Shown: positions 27,596 to 35,578 of the stretch, in pieces
Position numbering within the stretch: the first letter of the stretch is position 1
How the letters are laid out: every line of letters begins with the position of its first letter
Origin: JAJYSO01 sp964451785
GTDB lineage: Bacteria > Bacteroidota > Bacteroidia > Flavobacteriales > Flavobacteriaceae
Length of the DNA stretch: 64,000 nt
NCBI GenBank assembly: GCA_964451785.1
Contig: CAYVJG010000006.1
Span: 38,489-102,488, forward strand
Reading direction: 5' to 3'
Made by a program: the position numbers and the translations under genes
Notes under the pieces: model-generated
Databases searched by the model: none
Seen by the model: the letters and a program-made list of their open reading frames with translations, nothing else
What the model was told of the DNA's origin: nothing

Positions 27596-28060
27596 TTAAT
27601 TAAATATTATCATCACGATTGCTTCTTCTATTTTATCATAGGTCAATTCGACCTTTTTTTCTACGGTATGCTTACCTTTTCCTATAGGTTTTGGCTCGCG
27701 CTGTTTCCACTCTAGGGTAATCTTTTCATCATCAGCAGCGGTCAAAGTAGCTTCATACTTTTCTTCTGCCGTTTTCAGTTTTAACTTACGCCCTATATTT
27801 TTCTTAAACTGCCTAGGGATTTGCAATGGTGTTGACACTCCCGCCGAAGTGACTTCAATAGAAAAATCTTCAACTTCACGATCGAGGTTGTGCTCTACAG
27901 CTCTACTGATAGCCATACAATCACTAACAGATACAGAAGTATCACTATCCAAGATCACTTTGATTTGGTTAGCTGAATTTATCTGAAAGTCAATTAAAAA
28001 CAAATCAGGTTTTTCCTCTAATCCGGCATCAATCAGCGCCTTAACAACATCTTTTTGCAT
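27596..28060 (-). CDS. rimP: Ribosome maturation factor RimP
   Basis: 154 residues. It contains the RimP core DFQINSANQIKVILDSD and the segment CMAISRAVEHNLDREVEDFSIEVTSAGVS, which ends in the usual 'VSSPG'-like position, here VTSAGVSTPL. A C-terminal SH3-like domain follows. RimP helps assemble the 30S subunit. It is the first gene of the operon and starts 7 bases upstream of nusA. Its ATG lies 14 bases after the T-run of a terminator-like hairpin in the leader (28074-28099). Confidence 0.93.
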   Translation of the reverse strand: MQKDVVKALIDAGLEEKPDLFLIDFQINSANQIKVILDSDTSVSVSDCMAISRAVEHNLDREVEDFSIEVTSAGVSTPLQIPRQFKKNIGRKLKLKTAEEKYEATLTAADDEKITLEWKQREPKPIGKGKHTVEKKVELTYDKIEEAIVMIIFN

Positions 28061-28073
28061 AAACTATTTTTAT

Positions 28074-28099
28074 AAAAAGAGGGGACTGTCCGTCCCCTC
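28074..28099 (-). promoter_or_regulatory. Terminator-like hairpin (candidate attenuator) in the rimP-nusA-infB leader
   Basis: On the minus strand GAGGGGAC pairs perfectly with GTCCCCTC around the loop GGACA, followed directly by TTTTT. The hairpin lies between the -7 box (28130-28137) and the rimP start codon, so it is in the 5' leader, not at a gene end. It could stop transcription early in response to NusA level or ribosome state. Confidence 0.65.
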
Positions 28100-28129
28100 C
28101 ATTCACCCTATTCACCTAAAAAGGTGCTG

Positions 28130-28137
28130 CAAAGATA
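28130..28137 (-). promoter_or_regulatory. -7 box of the rimP-nusA-infB operon
   Basis: TATCTTTG on the minus strand, 69 bases before the rimP ATG. It gives a leader of roughly 60 nt containing the hairpin at 28074-28099. A TTG lies upstream, but at shorter than usual spacing. Confidence 0.6.
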
Positions 28138-28330
28138 CAATATAGTTTTCAATTTATACACTTTTTTTTTAATATTCTAAAAACCAACAGCTTTCTTTCT
28201 AAGCCCTTAGCCTACCTGACCTTAAGCCACACGCAACTCGTTAATATTTAATTAATAAATCGTATTTGATATTATAAATTATTCTTAAATATTTGTATCT
28301 TCCCTGCCTAAATAACTACAACTTAACTTT

Positions 28331-29167
28331 ATGAAACGTATACTGGTTCCAACAGACTTTTCACAAGAAGCTGAAAATGCCCTTAAGGTCGCTGCTCAAC
28401 TCGCTAAAAAGCACGCTAGTAAAATCTATGCTATGAATATGCTTGACCTCCCGCTAGACTTAGTATCTTCCTCGGTCAATAACACACAAGAAGAAGAACA
28501 ACTTCCTGAGTCCTTATTTTTTATGAAGTTAGCGCATCAACGCTTTCAAGAACTATTAAATCAAACTTATCTAGAAGGCGTAGACATAGAAGAAACTGTT
28601 GAATTTAACGGGGCATACGAAGGTATTTTAGATGGTGTCAAGAAATATGATATTGACCTCATCGTCATGGGATCAAGTGGTGCCAGTGGATTACAAGAAG
28701 TGTTTGTAGGCTCAAACACCGAAAAAGTGGTCAGACATGTTGATATTCCTGTTTTAGTCATTAAAAAACCTGTTGAAAATTTCAGTATCAAAAACTTAGT
28801 TTACGCTACTGACTTATCCACTAAAAGCAAATCTGCTTTTCAAAAAGCCTTGCATTTTGCTGACACTTTTAATGCTAAACTACACTTGGTTTATATCAAT
28901 ACGGTAAACAATTTTAAATCTACACAAGAAATTGACGAAAGCTTGAATGAGTTTACTGCTGATATACCCAACACCAATTTCACAACAAACATTCACAACG
29001 ACTACTCTGTAGAAAAAGGGATTTTTAATTTTTCTAAAAAAATAGACGCAGATATGTTAAGTGTTGCCACTAATGGCCGCAAGGGGTTAGCGCATTTGCT
29101 CAACGGCAGTATTAGTGAAGATTTGGTCAATCATGCACATAAACCTGTACTGACTTTCCACATCTAA
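28331..29167 (+). CDS. Universal stress protein, two tandem UspA domains
   Basis: 278 residues, cytoplasmic. The first UspA domain begins MKRILVPTDFSQEAENALKV and ends with DLIVMGSSGASGLQEVFVGSN, whose Gly/Ser spacing fits the G-2x-G-9x-G-(S/T) ATP-binding motif (about residues 113-135). The second domain starts LVYATDLSTKSKSAFQKAL near 157 and ends with LSVATNGRKGLAHLLNGSIS. Such proteins respond to starvation or oxidative stress, and the specific target is unknown. It is single, convergent with the next gene and overlaps its stop by 4 bp. Confidence 0.9.
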   Translation: MKRILVPTDFSQEAENALKVAAQLAKKHASKIYAMNMLDLPLDLVSSSVNNTQEEEQLPESLFFMKLAHQRFQELLNQTYLEGVDIEETVEFNGAYEGILDGVKKYDIDLIVMGSSGASGLQEVFVGSNTEKVVRHVDIPVLVIKKPVENFSIKNLVYATDLSTKSKSAFQKALHFADTFNAKLHLVYINTVNNFKSTQEIDESLNEFTADIPNTNFTTNIHNDYSVEKGIFNFSKKIDADMLSVATNGRKGLAHLLNGSISEDLVNHAHKPVLTFHI

Positions 29168-30666
29168 ATCACTGTTTTTTTGAGTCCTGCAAAAATACAA
29201 TTCCAAAAATAATTCCAAAAGGATTTAGTTTTATCGCGTTTTACCGCAGTCACCTCAACTTGTTTCTGAGTTTGACTGCGGTTTTTATGTACAAAGATAT
29301 TAGCGACGAAACTCAAAACTTTATTCTTCCGCTTACCGTTTTTCTTAAGTACATTTACTTTTAAATTTTCATAAGTCATTTTAAATTTTCCACGAGCTTG
29401 ATAAGCATCGCCCTCAAAATCAAAATACATTGAGTTAATGTTATCACCGTCCATTTGTAAATTAAAAGCTGGCGTTAAAAAAGAATTGACAGCAGTTGGC
29501 GCAATCGATTTACTACTACCGTAAATGCGAAAGGCATCCGTTTTATCAGCAATGTTAAAGCGCCATTTTACGTACAGAGGAGCATGCCCCATAAACCGCG
29601 CTGAAATATCGACTTTTGTTTGTGGCGCGGTTTTTACAGTTTTGGCTGTATTATCAAGAGCGGTCATTACGGCATCTATTTTTGTAAAATAGATCTGTCC
29701 TACTCTTTTCGTTTTTTCTTGACGCTCGCGATAGGTTATTTTTCCTTGATTTATCAGCAGTTGTTTAACTGCCAATTGTATGGGCAACTCACGCAACATT
29801 TGACTGTACATCTTTTTAGGACGCCAATCATCAGCCACCAGTTTATCGCGATAAATTGAAAAATCAGGTTGTTCTAATACTATGGTATCAGCTGTAAACA
29901 CCGGCTCTTCTTCAAACACATCAATGAAATAATTCTTAACAGCTAATTCAGGTAAGTGCAAGTGCATCAAATCGCGTTCTGTAGAAATTACCGAGACATA
30001 ATTTTGAGGCGTGTAATCAGAATCTAAATTTAACTGATAAAATCGAGCCTGATCGGGGGTAATTGACAAACTGTCAAGTTTTAAAAACTGTAATTTACTA
30101 AGCTTGTAAAACAACTGATTGCCATGCAAGGCATAGGTTGATAAGCTCACCCGCTCAGGCCAAGTTTTTTCTTGAGGATTTATACGTACTTGGTCTATTG
30201 CTAAGGTATAATCATCGAGCTTTAATTGCAAATTGTCGTCTTCTGAATAAGTTAACGACAGACTATCTAAACGCAATTGCTGTATCTCAACCGGAAAATC
30301 AAAAGGGATTTTGCGCTTGTGTTTAGTTGAAAAAGCGCCAGGATGAAGTTGTAACTCAACGCCTTTCAAGCTCACTTCATCAACGGCCAAAACAAACCGA
30401 ATACCATAAGTCAACGCACTAATACCAGCAACTCGAAATTGTGCCACCTTCAGTACATTATTTCTCGATTGATAGCGTACACTATCTAATTCGAGTTGAC
30501 CTTTGAGAATATTGATATATAGATTAGAGTAAGTGAGTTGTCCTGCTCTCACTTCCTGTTGTAAAGCAGATTCTATTTTGTGTTTTACCCAAAAAGTCAA
30601 ACTAAAGTACCCTACAACGACAGCTAAAAGAACTAGCCCTAAATAATACCATTTAAATTTTCTCAT
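29164..30666 (-). CDS. AsmA-like / DUF748-type envelope protein
   Basis: 500 residues with one N-terminal membrane anchor (MRKFKWYYLGLVLLAVVVGYFSL). A long beta-rich periplasmic part follows, of the AsmA/DUF748 style: repeated strands such as LYINILKGQLELDSVRYQS and VSLKGVELQLHPG. It ends with a basic segment and a hydrophobic tail (FWNYFWNCIFAGLKKTVI). Related large proteins bridge the inner and outer membranes for lipid transport. This one is short, and the family placement is from overall pattern, not a unique motif. Monocistronic. Confidence 0.65.
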   Translation of the reverse strand: MRKFKWYYLGLVLLAVVVGYFSLTFWVKHKIESALQQEVRAGQLTYSNLYINILKGQLELDSVRYQSRNNVLKVAQFRVAGISALTYGIRFVLAVDEVSLKGVELQLHPGAFSTKHKRKIPFDFPVEIQQLRLDSLSLTYSEDDNLQLKLDDYTLAIDQVRINPQEKTWPERVSLSTYALHGNQLFYKLSKLQFLKLDSLSITPDQARFYQLNLDSDYTPQNYVSVISTERDLMHLHLPELAVKNYFIDVFEEEPVFTADTIVLEQPDFSIYRDKLVADDWRPKKMYSQMLRELPIQLAVKQLLINQGKITYRERQEKTKRVGQIYFTKIDAVMTALDNTAKTVKTAPQTKVDISARFMGHAPLYVKWRFNIADKTDAFRIYGSSKSIAPTAVNSFLTPAFNLQMDGDNINSMYFDFEGDAYQARGKFKMTYENLKVNVLKKNGKRKNKVLSFVANIFVHKNRSQTQKQVEVTAVKRDKTKSFWNYFWNCIFAGLKKTVI

Positions 30667-30680
30667 AGGTTAGATGGTTA

Positions 30681-30778
30681 TATAATTAGAATTATTTTTG
30701 CAGGTATAATACCGTGAATCATAAATTATACGGAAATGAGACAAAGTCGCGATGGAACTTTTTAATTTATTCATACGC
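30681..30778. repeat. R1 repeat, copy D (diverged, inverted)
   Basis: Read on the minus strand it aligns with copy C over about 100 bases (CGACTTTGTCTCATT, then CACGGTATTATACCT) with internal differences and shortened ends. It lies in the gap upstream of metG. Confidence 0.6.
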
Positions 30779-30915
30779 TATTAATTATCCGAATATAAGC
30801 TTTTTACAGCTGTAATGACTACCTCAATCAAAACATTTATACAGATTGCATATTCTCACAAGGATAATTCCGTTAGTAAAACACAAAAATATATTACAAA
30901 CTCTGTAGTATTCCG

Positions 30916-30923
30916 TACCTTTA
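30916..30923 (+). promoter_or_regulatory. Candidate -7 box for metG
   Basis: TACCTTTA, one base off TAnnTTTG, 21 bases before the metG ATG. Confidence 0.4.
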
Positions 30924-30944
30924 CGCCTCGAAAAAAAATTACGT

Positions 30945-33002
30945 ATGAAATCGCCAAAACGCTATACTGTAACAGCAGCGCTGCCTTATGCTAACGGGCC
31001 TATTCACATTGGTCACTTAGCCGGCGCTTATTTATCAGCAGACACCTATGTGCGCTACCTGCGCTCAAAAGGAGAGGATGTTATATTCATCTGCGGTAGT
31101 GATGAACACGGAGTTCCAATCACTATTCGCGCTAAAAAAGAGGGCGTAACGCCTCAAGATGTAGTTGATAAATACGACGGTATGATGCGTAAAGCGTTTG
31201 CTGAATTCGGTATTGCTTTTGACAATTATTCACGTACCTCACGCCAAATCCATCACGATACAGCTTCTAATTTTTTTAAAGACTTATATGACAAAGATGC
31301 TTTTATAGAGCAAGTCAGTGAGCAACTTTACGATGAAGAAGCTAAACAGTTTTTAGCGGACCGCTTTGTTATTGGAACCTGCCCTAAATGCGGCAATGAA
31401 GAAAGCTATGGCGACCAATGCGAAAAATGTGGCACCTCACACAATGCAACTGATTTAATCAATCCGAAATCAGCCATTACCGGTGCTACGCCTACATTAA
31501 AGAAAACACGTCATTGGTTTTTACCACTCGATCAATATACTGAATGGCTACAAGATTGGATTATTAAAGGCCACAAAGACGACTGGAAAACCAACGTTTA
31601 CGGCCAATGTAAATCTTGGATTGATGACGGCTTACGTCCTCGCGCTGTAACTCGTGATTTAGATTGGGGAATACCAGTACCCGTTAAAGGCGGAGAAGGC
31701 AAAGTACTTTACGTTTGGTTTGATGCGCCTATTGGTTATATCTCTTCAACTAAAGAATGGGCTGAACGCGAAGGTAAAAATTGGGAGTCTTATTGGAAAG
31801 ACGAAGACACCAAACTAGTTCACTTTATCGGAAAAGATAATATCGTTTTTCACTGCATCATCTTTCCGGCCATGCTCAAAGCTCACGGCGACTACATTTT
31901 ACCAGACAACGTACCGGCTAATGAATTTTTAAATCTCGAAGGTCGCAAACTATCAACTTCTAAAAACTGGGCGGTTTGGTTACACGAGTATCTTGAAGAT
32001 TTTCCAGGAAAACAAGATGTATTGCGCTATGTATTAGTGGCTAACGCTCCTGAAACAAAAGACAACGACTTTACTTGGAAAGATTTCCAAACCCGCAACA
32101 ACAGCGAGCTCGTCGGCATTTTAGGCAACTTTATCAACCGTGTCGTGGTACTTACCAATAAGTATTACGGCGGCAAAGTTCCTGCAGCACACCAACTCAC
32201 CGCTTTTGACAAAGAGGTTTTAGCCGAATTGAAAACAGCTCCTCAAACCATTGCAGATTCAATCGAAAAGTATCGCTTTAGAGAAGCCCAAGCCGAAATG
32301 ATGAAAATTGCTCGCTTAGGTAACAAATATTTAGCGGACGAAGAGCCTTGGAAACTCAAAAAAACAGATGAAGAACGCGTAGAAACCATCATGCACACAG
32401 CCCTGCAAATTGCTGCTGCCTTGATTCCGCTATGCAAACCTTTCTTGCCGTTTACTTCTGACAAGTTGCAAGGCATCCTCAACCTCAAGACTACAAAATT
32501 CGACTGGAATACTGTAACTATTACTAGCGAGTTGCTTCCTGCAGGACATCAAATCAATCAAGCCGAATTGTTATTTGAAAAAATTGAAGATGAGGCTATC
32601 CAAAAGCAATTAGACAAATTAGAAGCTTCTAAAAAAGCCAATGAAGCCGCTAAACCTAATGTAGAGCCTCAAAAAGAAGAAATCACTTTTGATGATTTTA
32701 CGAAGTTAGATTTGCGCATTGCCGAAATTTTAGAAGCTGAAAAAATTCCGAAGGCTAAAAAATTACTCAAATTTAAAGTCGATACCGGCATTGATCAACG
32801 CACTATAGTTTCGGGTATCGCTGAGCATTTTTCTCCGGAAGAATTAATCGGTAAAAAAGTATGTATCGTCGCTAACCTCAAACCAATCAAACTGAGAGGT
32901 GTCATGAGCGAAGGTATGATTTTGATGACCGAAAATGCCGAAGGTAAAATTGTTTTTGTCAATCCGACAGAAGCCGTTGCCAACGGTTCGCTTATCAAAT
33001 AG
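30945..33002 (+). CDS. metG: Methionyl-tRNA synthetase
   Basis: 685 residues. It charges tRNA-Met. The HIGH motif is in ANGPIHIGHLAGAYL near residue 20. The zinc-binding knuckle has CPKCGNEE and CEKCG near 146-165, and the KMSKS equivalent is KLSTSKN near 338. The C-terminal ~110 residues are a dimerising, tRNA-binding OB domain (FTKLDLRIAEILEAEKIPKA ... NLKPIKLRGVMSEGMIL). It ends in TAG, which shows TAG works as a normal stop in this genome. A strong terminator follows. Confidence 0.97.
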   Translation: MKSPKRYTVTAALPYANGPIHIGHLAGAYLSADTYVRYLRSKGEDVIFICGSDEHGVPITIRAKKEGVTPQDVVDKYDGMMRKAFAEFGIAFDNYSRTSRQIHHDTASNFFKDLYDKDAFIEQVSEQLYDEEAKQFLADRFVIGTCPKCGNEESYGDQCEKCGTSHNATDLINPKSAITGATPTLKKTRHWFLPLDQYTEWLQDWIIKGHKDDWKTNVYGQCKSWIDDGLRPRAVTRDLDWGIPVPVKGGEGKVLYVWFDAPIGYISSTKEWAEREGKNWESYWKDEDTKLVHFIGKDNIVFHCIIFPAMLKAHGDYILPDNVPANEFLNLEGRKLSTSKNWAVWLHEYLEDFPGKQDVLRYVLVANAPETKDNDFTWKDFQTRNNSELVGILGNFINRVVVLTNKYYGGKVPAAHQLTAFDKEVLAELKTAPQTIADSIEKYRFREAQAEMMKIARLGNKYLADEEPWKLKKTDEERVETIMHTALQIAAALIPLCKPFLPFTSDKLQGILNLKTTKFDWNTVTITSELLPAGHQINQAELLFEKIEDEAIQKQLDKLEASKKANEAAKPNVEPQKEEITFDDFTKLDLRIAEILEAEKIPKAKKLLKFKVDTGIDQRTIVSGIAEHFSPEELIGKKVCIVANLKPIKLRGVMSEGMILMTENAEGKIVFVNPTEAVANGSLIK

Positions 33003-33022
33003 TTTGTTGAATCAAATCTATT

Positions 33023-33063
33023 AAAGCGCCTGCATTTTTTAAACTGCAGGCGCTTTCTTTTTT
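33023..33063 (+). terminator. metG terminator
   Basis: AAAGCGCCTGCA pairs perfectly with TGCAGGCGCTTT (12 bp) and is followed by a T-rich tract. Confidence 0.9.
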
Positions 33064-33067
33064 ATTT

Positions 33068-33309
33068 AACTCTAGTTTCGGAGTTCTTCTGCTTCGATTT
33101 TTAGTATTGAACTACTTCGTAGTTCTGAAAGATACGATGATTTTAGTGCCCCGAGCTGCACTCGGGGTTATTCAGATTCAACCATTACACGATTAATTGT
33201 AAATGTATTTAAAAAAAAGGGCGAAGGCCTTTAATGTGATTAACCCTGTACAAACGAAGTGCAGTGCGGGGTAAGGTAAACCTACCTTACTGAACCCCGA
33301 AGGGTGTTC
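33068..33309. repeat. R2 hairpin-cluster repeat, copy B (inverted relative to 16601-16852)
   Basis: It contains the same hairpins as copy A in reverse order: AACTC/GAGTT, GAACTAC/GTAGTTC, CCCCGAG/CTCGGGG, AAAGG/CCTTT, CCTGTAC/GTGCGGGG, GTAAGGTA/TACCTTAC and GAACCCC/GGGTGTTC. Stems are kept while loops differ. R1 copy C follows 72 bp later. With the metG terminator these account for the 33003-33608 gene-free stretch. Confidence 0.75.
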
Positions 33310-33381
33310 AACAATAAAGGAAGCGCACAAGTTATTATTCTCTAACTCCCCATTTGTCACCTTCCCCGAATCCTTAGTCTA

Positions 33382-33509
33382 ATACCGTATGGATAAATTA
33401 AATAGTCCAATTTCGACTTTGTCTCATTGTACTAGTAATTTATGGTCCACGGTATTATACCTACAAAAGATATTATAAGTTGGACTAAAAAATAATTCTA
33501 ATTGGTATA
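33382..33509. repeat. R1 repeat, copy C
   Basis: 128 bp, from ATACCGTATGGATAAATTAA to CTAATTGGTATA, the closest match to copy A. Imperfect terminal inverted repeats of about 30 bp, and no ORF. Confidence 0.78.
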
Positions 33510-33608
33510 ATTTGTATCATTTTGCATCGGGATTAATTTGTTCATACGGTATAAAACCCATTATATTTACTACTTTATAAGAATACCACCCTGCAAACGC
33601 TCTAATTT

Positions 33609-34490
33609 ATGTTTCACTTTCGTCTCAAAGTTTTTCACACCGTTGCCAAGCGCTTAAACTTTACCAAAGCGGCAAGTGAATTATACATCTCTCAACCCGC
33701 CGTTACTAAACACATCAAAGCCATTGAAACCCACTATCAATGTCGATTATTCACGCGAATTGGCAATCGCATTCAGTTGACAACTGAAGGAAAATTAGTA
33801 GCAGAATACGCTGAAAAAATTCTACAACTCGAACATCAGCTCGACAGTCAGATCCGTCAGTTCAACACAGTTCAGCACGGCATTTTAAAACTCGGCGCCA
33901 GCACCACAGCAGCACAATATATCTTACCACAATGTTTAGCGCAATTTAAAGCACTTCATCCGTCAATAGAAATTCAACTGACCACAGATAATACTGAGCA
34001 GATTGAAATGCTGCTTCAAGATGAGAAAATAGACCTCGGGATTGTGGAAGGACAATCACAGCGTCAACACATTACCTATACCCCATTTTTGAAAGATGAA
34101 TTGGTATTGTGTGCCAACATCAATGCTAATATCCCCGAATTAATTCCGATATCAGCCCTGGAGAAACTGAGTTTTATAAAACGGGAAAAAGGTTCTGGCA
34201 CGCTAGAAATTACAACTCACAATTTAAAACAGCACTGTATCAATTTTGCCGATTTACCTACTGAATTGATTCTTGAAAACAACGAAAGTATCAAGCACTA
34301 TCTATTAAATTCTTCGGCTGTAGCCTTTATTTCTATTAGCGCCATTACAGATGAACTCAAAGCTAAGAAACTAAAAATCATCGATATTGAGCACTTTGAA
34401 ATTCCGCGTTATTACTACACGATTAGCTTGCAAGGTGAAGCACACCCTCTTGTCAAGCAATTTCAGTACTTTCTAAACAATCATAACTAA
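33609..34490 (+). CDS. LysR-family transcriptional regulator
   Basis: 293 residues. The N-terminal winged helix-turn-helix reads RLNFTKAASELYISQPAVTK near residue 17, then the linker helix. The C-terminal substrate-binding domain follows (LKLGASTTAAQYILPQCLAQ near 93). It lies 78 bp upstream of, and on the same strand as, the YeiH-type membrane protein, a pairing seen in many bacteria. By analogy it probably controls that gene, with an anionic or sulfur-compound effector possible but not shown. Confidence 0.9.
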   Translation: MFHFRLKVFHTVAKRLNFTKAASELYISQPAVTKHIKAIETHYQCRLFTRIGNRIQLTTEGKLVAEYAEKILQLEHQLDSQIRQFNTVQHGILKLGASTTAAQYILPQCLAQFKALHPSIEIQLTTDNTEQIEMLLQDEKIDLGIVEGQSQRQHITYTPFLKDELVLCANINANIPELIPISALEKLSFIKREKGSGTLEITTHNLKQHCINFADLPTELILENNESIKHYLLNSSAVAFISISAITDELKAKKLKIIDIEHFEIPRYYYTISLQGEAHPLVKQFQYFLNNHN

Positions 34491-34568
34491 AAGTTATAAG
34501 CAATAACAATTTAATATTTATTTGGTTATTAATTTTTATAGAGTTTTGTGGCATAAAACAATCACTTT

Positions 34569-35513
34569 ATGTCCATTCAACAACTCAATTTATCGCGTAA
34601 TCACACGCGTATTATTTTCATTTTACTAGGCTGTATAAGTTTAACCAGCCTAATATCTCCTTCTCTTGCCCTACTGTTGGGCGTTATATTCGCTCAGCTT
34701 TTTGAGCATCCATTTATCAATTTTAATCAAAAAGCCACACAGCGACTTCTGCAATATTCTGTTATCGGTTTAGGATTTAGCATGAATGTAGAGAGCGCGC
34801 TACAAGCTGGGCAATCAGGCTTATTTTTAACTGTTGCCTCTGTATTTGGCACTTTAACATTAGGCTTTATATTGAGCAAACTACTAAAGCTTGAAAAGGT
34901 CACTTCATTTTTGATTTCTGCCGGAACAGCTATTTGTGGTGGAAGTGCTATTGCTGCTTTAGCACCAGTAGTCAAAGCTAAAGAAAGTCAAATCAGCGTT
35001 GCTTTAGGTACCATTTTTATACTCAATTCTGTAGCACTTTTTATCTATCCTTGGATAGGTGATTACTTGCAGATGTCACAAACCGATTTTGGGTTGTGGT
35101 GTGCCATTGCTATTCACGACACCAGCTCAGTGGTTGGTGCTGCTGCAAAATACGGACAGCAAGCTCTTGAGGTAGCTACCACAGTAAAATTAGCACGCGC
35201 ATTATGGATTATTCCGGTTGCCTTAGGCAGTGCTTTTATTTTTAAAAACAAGGCAACTAAAATCAAAATTCCTTATTTTATATTTTGGTTTATTGTAGCC
35301 ATCATCATCAACACTTACCTCCCAGCAATTCATCCTTTAAGCGGTAAAATAGTTATATTAGCTAAAGCAGGCCTCAGCTTAACTTTATTTTTAATCGGTT
35401 CTGAATTATCATATCAGCGCTTAAAAACAGTCGGCTTCAAGCCTTTTTTACAAGGCATTATTCTCTGGGCTTGTATTTCAGTTAGTGCTTTATTAGCCAT
35501 ACTCTATCTATAA
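34569..35513 (+). CDS. YeiH / UPF0324 family membrane protein (putative sulfate-type exporter)
   Basis: 314 residues with about nine or ten transmembrane helices. Family signatures are VIGLGFSMNVESALQAG near residue 62, SAGTAICGGSAIAALAPVVK near 117 and AIHDTSSVVGAAAKYGQ near 177. Members are annotated as putative sulfate exporters, and direct evidence for substrates is thin. It lies downstream of the LysR gene and upstream of a bidirectional terminator shared with typA. Confidence 0.85.
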   Translation: MSIQQLNLSRNHTRIIFILLGCISLTSLISPSLALLLGVIFAQLFEHPFINFNQKATQRLLQYSVIGLGFSMNVESALQAGQSGLFLTVASVFGTLTLGFILSKLLKLEKVTSFLISAGTAICGGSAIAALAPVVKAKESQISVALGTIFILNSVALFIYPWIGDYLQMSQTDFGLWCAIAIHDTSSVVGAAAKYGQQALEVATTVKLARALWIIPVALGSAFIFKNKATKIKIPYFIFWFIVAIIINTYLPAIHPLSGKIVILAKAGLSLTLFLIGSELSYQRLKTVGFKPFLQGIILWACISVSALLAILYL

Positions 35514-35525
35514 CAAACAGCGTAA

Positions 35526-35557
35526 CAAAAAAGCCTTCCCGAAACAGGAAGGCTTTT
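35526..35557. terminator. Bidirectional terminator between yeiH-like gene and typA
   Basis: AAAAGCCTTCC pairs with GGAAGGCTTTT, with an A-run before and a T-run after. Confidence 0.88.
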
Positions 35558-35578
35558 ACATTATAAGTGATAATAGAC

